From Mucidula mucida (lineage: Eukaryota > Basidiomycota > Agaricomycetes > Agaricales > Physalacriaceae): a stretch of DNA of 64,000 nt. A program made the position numbers and the translations under genes. The DNA lies in the NCBI GenBank assembly GCA_015501055.1, contig JADNYV010000173.1:1-64000 (forward strand), given 5' to 3'. Shown here in pieces: positions 33,931-43,037 of this stretch. The first letter of the stretch is position 1. Each line of letters starts with the position of its first letter. The notes beneath the pieces were generated by a model. That model searched no databases, was not told the DNA's origin, and saw nothing but the letters and a program-made list of their open reading frames with translations.

Positions 33931-35972
33931 GGACAGGTGACAGGCTATGCTGATGAGCTATACCTGGATTAGACCTGGGCTAAGGCAGTGCGGACCGGAT
34001 CTGAAGTATGTGATATGTGATGATGGAAGAGTATGGCATTGACATAATGATGAGGTGGACCGAGGTGGGGGCAACAGAATAGAGGAGATTTGTGATAGTT
34101 CTAAGTTTTATCATGGCGCCATTTAACAAATTGTCTCTTCCCTAAATACTCTTTTGAAGGGAGATTATACCTTTTCTTATAATAGTACAAATACACCAAA
34201 TATGTTTGAAGAGTTTGACGTGTAGACTGGTTGCTTTGGCTTTGCATCTTTACACCTTTATTTTTAAAGACGTACAGATCAAGCACTATTCCTTTCACCA
34301 TTAGGACATGAACAAGTGTGGTTGTGTTTTGCTTATAAATATATTTTACCAAAAGATGTATACAGTTATGTTTCATTCTTCCTTTTGCATGAATCTTAAA
34401 GCATCTTTAAATGACAACTTATTATACATGTTAAAAGAACTTGGGGCTTAATAGGTCACCGACATCCAAAATCTATTGATAAAAGCCAAGGCATATAGAG
34501 TGAATATGTCTTTTGTTGGTTTTTGCAATGCACATTTAATTAATCCACTTTTTACTTGTATAACATAGTATAAGCTTGTAGACAGCAAAGAGGTTAGATA
34601 TTTTAAAAGTTTAAGTTGATTTTAATGCATACTGCACTCCTCTTCAATAATTGTAACTATTTTTTAAAACAGTTTTTGATATTTGTATTGCTTTGATAAA
34701 GACATCAAAGATTTTAGTTAGTTAAATTATCAACAGCAGCAATCCAGATTAAAAGTATGTTATGTTGTTTTTGTTATATATATGCTTTCATACTATATTT
34801 TATTTTTAATAAAATTATCAACAATTCACTTGATAAGCATTATTAATACAACAATAGTAGTCTGAACTTATATATACTTTTTATTGACTATCTTCTCTGT
34901 ATTTTTATTTTTTATTTTGAAAAATCTTTAACAATGGACAACTATTATAAGTTCCCTACCACACTTGCACTCTAGAGCAAGCTTGCAGCCCTTTTAGGTT
35001 CTCTCAAGAAGAAAGGCAACACTTAAGTCTAATTTAATGTTATTGCTTATATTTTTGGAACTTTGACACTTATATAAGAAGTCACAAAGGGAAATTCATT
35101 TTTTGACTTCACAGCCTGCTCTCTAGTACTATACTGTTTTTAAAAAAACAGTGCGTACAAGGTATCTGACTCTATTATCCACATTCTAATTTGATTATTG
35201 TGCACTATTTGCCTAATTAACCTTCATAAAATTTAGTGCTATTATAACCTTAATGCAGAACTTAACCAATGTGAGCTTACAAAAGAGTTACATTGTTAGA
35301 TTAAAAGCAAGGCCAATATAATATATAATTATCTATACTCCATAAACTAATATTACCAAGCTTTAACTTGTTTTTCTCCATTGCTACCTTGCATTTGATG
35401 AAGCAATCACAAGGGCTACACTCAGATGCTGTACTGTGGGCAGCTTGTTTTCTTAGATTATTTATACTAAATAATACATTATGTCTAAATTCGTGCTGCA
35501 AAACTCTAAAGCGAGGTTTTATATGGGTTGAATATTCATATTATAAATCTATAGCTTCTTTTCAATAACTTAACAAAAACCACTTTTAAGTACTCATTCC
35601 TTGATAATTCTTGTAATACAATGTTTACAGAAGTACTACCTTTACTTGCAACAATAGAAGTTTCAATGCCACGGGTGCACGACAGTGATTGACTTGCTTT
35701 GCCAAGCTAAAAGCTCAATTGATCACTAATATTTATATAAACAGTGGAGGGAGAGCTTGTGGTATGAAATTAATGTTAATTGTCTGAAACACCAGTCTTT
35801 GCACTCACAATACTGGGTCCTTATTTAAGCATTATCCACCAATATACTAAAGACTTTAGCATAACCAACTATAACAGTCTCATTTCCAATGCCGTTGACT
35901 CCTTCTTTGCCAATCTCCTCATTCAGGTCCATGCTTTTGCTCAACCTTTAGCCAGTTTCTTACCTCTAAAGC
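33931..35972. other. AT-rich region, unassigned
   Basis: The composition is strongly AT-rich, like 19,700-22,130. Short frames (34101-34376 minus, 35301-35501 minus, 35780-35977 plus) show no family I can name. It is probably another decayed repeat, but I could not align it by eye to any other part of the window. Confidence 0.4.
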
Positions 35973-36262
35973 TGTAAACTCTTGTCTAACCCTCCCAAGG
36001 TGCCTTGTGAGTGGCCTCTGTTGTTACTACAACACCAGACACAGGCTGGGTAAGTCCAGAAAGAGCCCAGAGAGTGCGCTGGCTGCAGTAGGAGCAGCAG
36101 AGAGCGAACATGATACAGCTTTAGAGTGAAATGAGTGTTTGACTTGATTTAAGCTGTCTCATTGAACTTCCATGAGTAGAAAGTTGGGTACAGGGGTAAG
36201 GAGGGGTGTGGAGTGTGTAGAGGCCTTTGAAAACGCTCCCTACCCTCGGAATCCGCGTTTAC
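35973..36262 (-). repeat. Partial Ngaro A repeat, inverted
   Basis: This is the first 290 bp or so of the A repeat on the minus strand, ending at the canonical start (plus strand ...TTTACATCGACC). It has several substitutions relative to other A copies. It abuts a plus-strand A1 fragment at 36,263, forming a head-to-head inverted repeat. Confidence 0.85.
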
Positions 36263-36521
36263 ATCGACCTCTGCACACTCCACACCCCACCTTACCCCTA
36301 TACCCAACTTCCTACTCAAGGGAGTTCAATGAGACAGCTTAAATCAAGTCAAACACTCATTTCACTCTAAAGCTGTATCATGTTCGCTCTTGGGTGTTCT
36401 CTTTGCGAGGGCATTCGCGTTCTGAGTGTTAGACTGGCCAAAAGGCAGCAAGAGGGCGAGAAGCCTGCGCAGACATAGGTGCACATTCTGCTGACAACGT
36501 TCCTGAACCAGGAAGCGGATC

Positions 36522-39500
36522 ATGTCTGATGTTGACGAGCTCGATGGTATCTCTCGCAATCATTCACCTCCTCGCCCCCATTCGCCCTATGATCAGGATC
36601 CAGACGAGCGCGAAGCGATTCGCTTGCGCGTTGAGCAGCTTCAGGACCTTGTCAAGCGGTTTGCGGATGGGTCTATCAAATCCCAAGGCGAGTTCTTGCA
36701 GCTTGCCCGCAAAACCGGCGCGTCTGCTGGCGAAATGGACGACTATATCGAACAAGTCGCCCAAATCATTGAACAGCGCAAGAAGCCGGACAAGGCTCCC
36801 GAGCACGATAGGACTCCTGAGCGCGATGCTACATTCCAACGAGAGCTGGATGAAGAGGCGCGAAGACGTGCCGTTGAAGAGGCCGCTTGGGCCGCGTTCG
36901 CAGCGCAGCTCGATGCTGCTGCTGCTACAGCGCCTGCCGCGCAGCCCGCTTCAGCCGCCGGACCCGTGGCTGGTCCGTTATCAGCTTCATTGCTCTCTAG
37001 GCTCCTTGGAGCAGAGTCTACTCCGTCCGGCATCTCTGCTTCAGTCCTTGCTGCAGCTCCGCATCTTGCGCAGCTTGCAGCTCCCTCCAACCTCACTCCT
37101 CATATCGAGGAGACTCAGCGCATTCGACGTCTCCTCACTACTGAGAAGGACATCGACGCTATCATCAATGCGTGTCAGATGCAGTCACTCCATGATCCAT
37201 TTGCGCGCTCCTTCTGGCGCTCCATTGTGCTGGAGCAGTATGTGGATTTTGAGAAGCTCTTTGCCTCCATTCACTCTGGCACAAATCAGCAGGAGGACAC
37301 CAAGGACTTTGCCGGTGGCTACGTCATCATGCGCAAGGACCAGTCCACTGCTCGCCGCACCCTCACCCAAGAGTCCGAGTGGACACGCGTCTTCGATGTG
37401 TATGCCACTGGTGTTGGGCTCATCTACCCTCACCGCAAGGACGAACTCCGGGGTTACCGCACGCTCATCATTGAGCTGTTTCGCGCTACACCCTCGAATC
37501 CAGCGTTCCCTATTCGCTGTGATAAGGAGACTCGCATTCGCTATGCTAACTCTCCTTTCCATCTCAATGATCGCACTGCGCTTCAGCTTCCTCTTCTCTC
37601 TGAGATGTTGCGCACCTCTGGGGAGCAAATCCTCGCAAGCGGTCCTCTGACTCTGGCAGCTCACAGTCTGCGACGTGTTGTCGTGTTGTTTGCCAGAATT
37701 GGAATCTGGGTAAATGCTCATCTCCGTGCTCCGCAGGCCGTCTTCACGGTTCTTGCAGTGAGTGCGGAGGAAAGCACACAGCCAAGAGCCAACCAGCCTG
37801 CCTCATCCTCCTCGAAGCCAAACGAGCAGTCGCTCGTTCAGGAGCAAGTTCAGGCGGCGCTGATGAAGCCTAAGTCGTTGAAGCGTGAATCAGACGCTGT
37901 ACCACCACCACCACGCTTTAAGCGCGGTTATGTATTTACTACCAATGTACTATCACAATCTAAAACGCCTTCGAGCATCTCTTCCACTTACACTGCTCCT
38001 CCGCTTCCTTTACCTCCTCAGCAAATTCTCAACGACTCCTCCATCCAGCAGTCTCTTGCTGCAGTAGCTGACTACATCAAGGTCAGCACACCTATCAACA
38101 TTAACCGCTTTGAGCGGCTTCTTGCCAAACATCCCAATCAGCCCTTTGTGAGCTCGATCATCCGCTCACTCCGTGAAGGGTTCTGGCCTCTACACGATGG
38201 TCAGTGGGAAGCGCACCTCAGAGACAAGATTAGAGACAACTACTCTACTGAGGAGTGCGATCTTGTTGAGCTGCGCAAACAGCGAGATCAAGAAGTTGCT
38301 GCTGGCCGCTGGTCCCCTGCGCTTCCAGAAGGCTTTAAGCTCTTGTCTGGAATGCGCCTGTCACCCATGTTTGTGGTCTGGCAGAAGGGTAAACCACGCG
38401 TCGTCATGGACCATACAGGCAATGGTCTCAATGACGGCATTGCCAGAGCCGATGCCAAAGTCAAGTACGACAATATGCACTCCTTTGGGCAGGTACTGCA
38501 TGACGTCCTACAAGCTCATCCTCACGAGGAGATCCTGCTTTTCAAGAGTGACATCTCTAAAGCATTCCTCAATCTCCCCGTTCATCTGATTTGGCAGCTG
38601 CAACAAGTTGTCATTGTTGACGGCCGCTATCACATTGTGCGCCGTCTCATCTTTGGCAGTCGTGCATCATCATACTGCTGGTGTTTGTTCTCCGGCCTGG
38701 TTAACTGGGTTGCTTGGGAGCTAGATATACCAGATCTGCACGACTACATGGATGACTTCTATGGCTGGGACACCAATCACAATCTGGTGCTCTTTCATGG
38801 ACAGCGACGTCCCCGACGTCAAGTCCAGCTTCTCCTTCTGTGGGACTCTTTGGGCATCCCATATGAAGATAAGAAGCAGGAACATGGTCCTCAGCTAAAG
38901 ATCATTGGTTTCTGGTTAAACACTGTTCACGGGTCTATCTCTCTCTTACCAGACTCCATTGCGGACATGATCACCACCATTCAGTCGTTTATGTCCCAGC
39001 AAAAGCCTGTACTCAAGGAGTGGCAGTCCTTGGGTGGGTATCTCAACTGGGCTCTTAATGTGCTGCCTTGGGCATGGCCAGCACTTACAGAGCTCTATCG
39101 CAAGATGAGCGGTAAAACACTGCAGTACAAAGGCATTCCATTGAACGTGGAGGTTAGAGCAGATCTCACTTGGTTTGTCAATGCATTACAACACTGCATT
39201 GGAGTGCGCTTTGTGAATGCGCAGGCGTGGGATGACTCTGAGGCTGATATGGTCTATTGGACAGATGCGAGTAATCTGGGCCTCGCTTTCGTCTATGCTG
39301 GGAATGGCTTGAGCTATCAACTCCGAACCATCACCGGAGTTGACACCTTCTTTAGGGAGCTTGTAGCTATTCTTTGCGCTGTTCATGATGCTGCCTCTCA
39401 TCCCTCTCCGCCTCGCAGGCTGTTAATCCATTCTGACAGTCTGGACTCCGTCTCAGTGTTTAACACTTTGGCTGCTTCACAGTCAAGTCACAATGCTGTT

Positions 39501-39701
39501 CTGCTTGCCATTGCTGATATTGTCCTGCGCACCGGCATTGATGTTTGTGTGCGGCACATCCGCGGGGTTGACAACATGATGGCAGACATGTTGTCCCGCT
39601 TACTGTTCTCTGACTTTCAGAAACAGTTCCCCTCCTACCGCGTCCGCACTATGGAGCCACCTCGTGAGCTCCTACCGGCGCAATGGAGAGAGTGCTTTTA
39701 G
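36522..39701 (+). CDS. Ngaro gag-RT-RNase H ORF (copy A, artificially fused)
   Basis: 1059 codons from ATG 36522. Residues 1 to about 365 are gag-like, with an acidic/coiled N terminus, an Ala-rich linker and a conserved block EETQRIRRLLTTEKDIDA. RT is at about 600-830, with SDISKAFLNLPV (motif A), HDYMDDFYG (catalytic YxDD, about 38,745-38,765) and primer-grip sequence. RNase H is at about 900-1040, with YWTDASNLG, FFRELVAIL, HSDSL and DNMMADMLSR providing acidic residues. Copies at 50 kb and 60 kb have one more base after CCTCTG (here 37,620/37,621). In those copies gag continues through a Cys-rich finger and RT lies in the +1 frame. Copy A's deletion fuses the frames but reads the finger out of frame. 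Confidence 0.9.
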   Translation: MSDVDELDGISRNHSPPRPHSPYDQDPDEREAIRLRVEQLQDLVKRFADGSIKSQGEFLQLARKTGASAGEMDDYIEQVAQIIEQRKKPDKAPEHDRTPERDATFQRELDEEARRRAVEEAAWAAFAAQLDAAAATAPAAQPASAAGPVAGPLSASLLSRLLGAESTPSGISASVLAAAPHLAQLAAPSNLTPHIEETQRIRRLLTTEKDIDAIINACQMQSLHDPFARSFWRSIVLEQYVDFEKLFASIHSGTNQQEDTKDFAGGYVIMRKDQSTARRTLTQESEWTRVFDVYATGVGLIYPHRKDELRGYRTLIIELFRATPSNPAFPIRCDKETRIRYANSPFHLNDRTALQLPLLSEMLRTSGEQILASGPLTLAAHSLRRVVVLFARIGIWVNAHLRAPQAVFTVLAVSAEESTQPRANQPASSSSKPNEQSLVQEQVQAALMKPKSLKRESDAVPPPPRFKRGYVFTTNVLSQSKTPSSISSTYTAPPLPLPPQQILNDSSIQQSLAAVADYIKVSTPININRFERLLAKHPNQPFVSSIIRSLREGFWPLHDGQWEAHLRDKIRDNYSTEECDLVELRKQRDQEVAAGRWSPALPEGFKLLSGMRLSPMFVVWQKGKPRVVMDHTGNGLNDGIARADAKVKYDNMHSFGQVLHDVLQAHPHEEILLFKSDISKAFLNLPVHLIWQLQQVVIVDGRYHIVRRLIFGSRASSYCWCLFSGLVNWVAWELDIPDLHDYMDDFYGWDTNHNLVLFHGQRRPRRQVQLLLLWDSLGIPYEDKKQEHGPQLKIIGFWLNTVHGSISLLPDSIADMITTIQSFMSQQKPVLKEWQSLGGYLNWALNVLPWAWPALTELYRKMSGKTLQYKGIPLNVEVRADLTWFVNALQHCIGVRFVNAQAWDDSEADMVYWTDASNLGLAFVYAGNGLSYQLRTITGVDTFFRELVAILCAVHDAASHPSPPRRLLIHSDSLDSVSVFNTLAASQSSHNAVLLAIADIVLRTGIDVCVRHIRGVDNMMADMLSRLLFSDFQKQFPSYRVRTMEPPRELLPAQWRECF

Positions 39702-40687
39702 AGGCATTGGGCGAGGGCGGACAGCCTCATCACCCTCGCCCACCTATGGACTTGCAGAAACTAGATGAACTCGTCTTGTATCTGCAGGCCCATGCTATCG
39801 AGACCTCTACGCGTATCAACTACTCTACTGGGGCTAGAGATTACGCCCGCTTCTGTAAAGCACACAATCTGTCTCTGGATCCTACTCCGGAGACTCTAGC
39901 ACGTTACATTGCATACACGTCCCAATTCATTGGCTCTGCTCCTAAATACTTAACCGGGGCTAAGCACTTCCTCAATGACCTTTATCCTCACTTTGGTGAC
40001 GCTCGTGCTTCAGCGCTTGTTCAAGCCGCTATCCGTGGGTCAAAGAAGGTCCGGGCAGATCCTATAGCTAGGAAGCCCCCTCTTCGACTTCATCACCTTC
40101 AGCTCTTTGTGGACGTCGCAAACCAGACCTACAAGTATGATGACTTTCTCTTTGCTACAATCATGTCATGCGGCTTCTATGCTGTTCACCGGATGGGAGA
40201 GCTGGTGCAGCCTAATCAGAAGAAGCTACGTGATTGGAAGAAGATCATCAAGCGTGCCAGCCTCACATTTGAGACTGGGTATGCAGGCTATCGCTTGCCT
40301 TACCATAAGAGCAATCCCTTCTATCAGGGCACTGACATACTGTTTACCGCTCAGACTGTGGCTGATCCTATCACCCTTCTGAAGCAGTATGTCCACCGCA
40401 GAGACAAGCTGCATGGTGCTTGAGCGGCTCTCTTCATACGTGAAGATGGCATTGTACCAACTAGATCCTGGTTTGAGTCCAAGTTCTTTGCGCTGGTGAG
40501 CAAAGACTTTGGTGGTCACTCAGTTCGTTCTGGGGGTATAACACACTATGCATCCCTTGGACTCTCTGAGACCATACTCCAAGCCCTAGGCCGTTGGTCA
40601 TCCTCTGCGTGGAAGATCTATATACGTGACCATCCTGCAGTACGTGCCGCTCAGCAGCTAGCAGTTCAAAATAAAACCTCTACTTAA
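39683..40687 (+). pseudogene. Ngaro tyrosine recombinase, one nonsense codon (copy A)
   Basis: The ATG lies inside the last codons of the RT/RNase H ORF (19-nt overlap in another frame). The 334-codon frame is interrupted by TGA at 40421-40423, where intact copies have CGA (LHGARAAL). The remainder (from 40,424) encodes the HSVRSGGITHYA and KIYIRDHP catalytic box. Only the N-terminal 246 residues would be made, without the catalytic H-R-Y residues. Confidence 0.92.
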
Positions 40688-40770
40688 AAACCTCCCTCAC
40701 CTCGCGTTTTGTAAACATCCTTTTGCACCTCCATCCACCCCTCCACTACACACACACACATAGCATAGTA

Positions 40771-40850
40771 GGCACTTTACGATACGCTGAATTGATGGGG
40801 CCCTTGGGGTCCAGTTTTGACCTAACCTTGTGTGATCTAACAAGCATAGG
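40771..40850 (+). repeat. Ngaro B1 repeat (copy A)
   Basis: 80 bp from GGCACTTTACGATACG to AAGCATAGG. It is nearly identical to B2 at 41720-41799; one visible difference is CCCTTGGGG versus CCCTCGGGG. Confidence 0.93.
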
Positions 40851-41719
40851 TCGATGTAAACGCGGATTCCGAGGGTAGGGAGCGTTTTCAGAGGCCTCTG
40901 CACACTCCACACCCCTCCTTACCCCTTTACCCAACTTCCTACTCAAGGGAGTTCAATGAGACAGCTTAAATCAAGTCAAACACTCATTTCACTCCAAAGC
41001 TGGATCATGTTCGCTCTCTGCTGCTCCTACTGCAGCCAGCCCACTCTCTGGGCTCTTCTGGACTTACCCAGCCTGTGTCTGGTGTTGTAGTAACAACAGA
41101 GGCCACTCACAGGGCGCCCTGGGAGGTTTAAGCAAGAGCTCACACACTCTGCCTCTTTGTCTCTTACCATCATCATCTCACAGAGACAAGCAGTTTGTGA
41201 TTCCTCCAGTCCTCTTGCTCAGGACTGATGCCATACACCTCTAGAGCACTGTCTGAAGCCGCCTACCCAGCCCAAAACCAGTCCAGACAGGTCCAAAGTG
41301 CCCATTTTGAGGGAATTCGCACTTTTGCTCTCCCAGGCAAGCACCACTCGCTCTACTCGGTCCTCCTGCTCAGGACTGATGTACTGGCACCCTAGAACCC
41401 TATTGGAAGTGTCCGCTCCGGCCCCAGAGCGCTAGCGCTCCCGCTGCTCTCCCTGCTTCCAGTATGTGCCAATGTCTCACATCCAGCTCTTCAGAGCTGA
41501 TGCCCATTTTGTGCCCAGATACCCATTCCTTTCCAAAGGACTCCTTCTCAAGGACATTCTGTGGGCTATCTGGTCACAGGTGCGCTCTCTGCACCCTCTC
41601 ACTCCCCTCCAGCTAACCTGTGTTATCTGGTCACAGTTAGCTCCGCATTTTTGCGTCCCCTCCCACCTCTCCCTCAGTAGATACATCTTCATGTATGAAG
41701 TATGTACACTTCATGTACA
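40851..41719 (+). repeat. Ngaro A2 repeat (copy A)
   Basis: 869 bp starting TCGATGTAAACGCGG. It contains the 14-bp perfect palindrome GAGCGCTAGCGCTC at 41427-41440 and ends with TGTACA repeats beside B2. The last 75 bp or so are absent from A1 of copy C, so the shared A unit is about 800 bp. Confidence 0.93.
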
Positions 41720-41799
41720 GGCACTTTACGATACGCTGAATTGATGGGGCCCTCGGGGTCCAGTTTTGACCTAACCTTGTGTAATCTAACAAGCATAGG
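41720..41799 (+). repeat. Ngaro B2 repeat (copy A)
   Basis: 80 bp, the right terminus of the element. The next base begins unrelated sequence. Confidence 0.92.
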
Positions 41800-41845
41800 G
41801 TGACTAAACTAGCTGCTGGTTGGCGTATCACAACTTTGTCAGACA

Positions 41846-42476
41846 ATGACTGAGAGTCAGCAAGGTTTTGAGCAGCAGGTTGCTCAATTCATGCAAACTG
41901 AATTAGAGTGGATAGGCATTCCTCCGCAGTACGCCCTGTCATGCATGTATTGCGAGAATTGTGCTCATGTGTGCTTGTGACAGGACCACCGGGATAGTTG
42001 ATTATTTGAAGGTCCTTGAGTCAGCTGAAATGTCTCTGGATGCTCTTGCTCCATCCGGCGTGGTGGCTTTTGCACAGGCACACATCGAGATGGCACTGAG
42101 GACGCCTGCACTTACATTGGTCCTCATCACAAACCTTGTTTTCTACATCTCCCTTCTGCATAATACTGCCCGTTTTGCGGGCTCCCACATCCTCCTGATG
42201 GAAGGTGATAATGGTCCCAATATCGTTCGCACTCGCCGTATCATATGGAAGATGGCCCTCGCAAGGGCTATTTTTTGGGACCTTGTACGGAGGGGCGCAC
42301 CCTACAATCTACCCACCTCCCCAATGCCCATGTCACATTTGCCTTCGCATGTCATCTTCAAGAGGCGGTTCGACGGCGGGTCCTCTTATATCAGGTACTG
42401 GATGTATCTTAATCTTTTCTTGAACTCAATGATTGAAAGAGTGATGTATGCATATAACCAATGGAATTTGAAGTAG
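41846..42476 (+). CDS. Unrecognised small protein
   Basis: ATG 41846 (MTESQQGFEQQVAQFMQ) leads to a possible 37-nt intron (GTATTG...GACAG, 41947-41983) that joins ALSCM to TTGIVDYLKVLES in frame. The frame then runs to TAG at 42476, though a further intron near 42,400 is likely because the composition changes after GGSSYIR. Visible segments are SGVVAFAQAHIEMAL, a hydrophobic LTLVLITNLVFYISLL and RTRRIIWKMALARAIFWDL. The family is not recognised. It lies between a Ngaro copy and the KDZ element. Confidence 0.4.
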
Positions 42477-43037
42477 TTTATGACAGACATTACATCAATC
42501 TTAGCCTTAAGACTTCACCTATCAGTACAAGCCATAGTGTAATCGGATGAGATGATTTGCCGCCCTCGCTCGCTCGCATCGTTTCCGCTATGGTTGTGCG
42601 ATTAAGGGTGTTGTCTAGCATTCAGTCCGGTTTTGGCTGTCGGCATCTCGCCTAGTCCTTGCTTGAAATTTTCTGTGCTACCATCACCACCTCACCGCAG
42701 TCCATCATTACAACATCACCTGTGGTTGCACAAAATTGCCTCATTCATGACAGTGGTCAGGCTAAATGCTTGTATTTCGCCGTCAGTTGTCATAGTGGCA
42801 ACTGTCAGTCCACTTGTCTCTTCGTCACCTGCCATATATAGCCGTGCCGTTCGGCTGCCGTGTCCATCCACGGCGGAGGCCCGGATGTTCGTACAGATTG
42901 GTACCCATCCACGGCGGAGGCCCGGATATTCGTCGGGGCATGCAAACAAAACGGGTAATGACGGGATACAGAATATATTGGGCCAAAACGGCGTATGGCG
43001 CGACTACCTAATATACACTAATGTCAACCACAATGAC
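42477..43037. other. Spacer with a 41-bp-period direct repeat
   Basis: A 29-bp unit with core CATCCACGGCGGAGGCCCGG occurs at 42864-42892 and 42905-42933 with one mismatch. No coding region is supported. It may belong to the 3' flank of the KDZ element. Confidence 0.5.

Larger units (their letters stand above)
36263..41799 (+). mobile_element. Ngaro copy A: nearly complete tyrosine-recombinase retrotransposon
   Basis: The order is: A1 remnant (36,263-36,389; first 45 bp or so and most of the interior missing), short 5' UTR, gag-RT-RNase H ORF (36522-39701), recombinase ORF (39683-40687, broken), 3' UTR with a CA microsatellite, B1 (40771-40850), A2 (40851-41719) and B2 (41720-41799). A - coding - B - A - B is the split-direct-repeat layout of Ngaro/PAT-type elements, which integrate with a tyrosine recombinase instead of an integrase. 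The right end AAGCATAGG is followed by unrelated sequence. A truncated A1 and a nonsense codon in the recombinase mean this copy is not autonomous. Confidence 0.92.

Noticed and set aside
40735..40765. CA microsatellite and tandem patterns near B1 as a CRISPR-like or telomere-like array
   Set aside because: It is a short (CA)n tract in the Ngaro 3' UTR, repeated only because the element is repeated.
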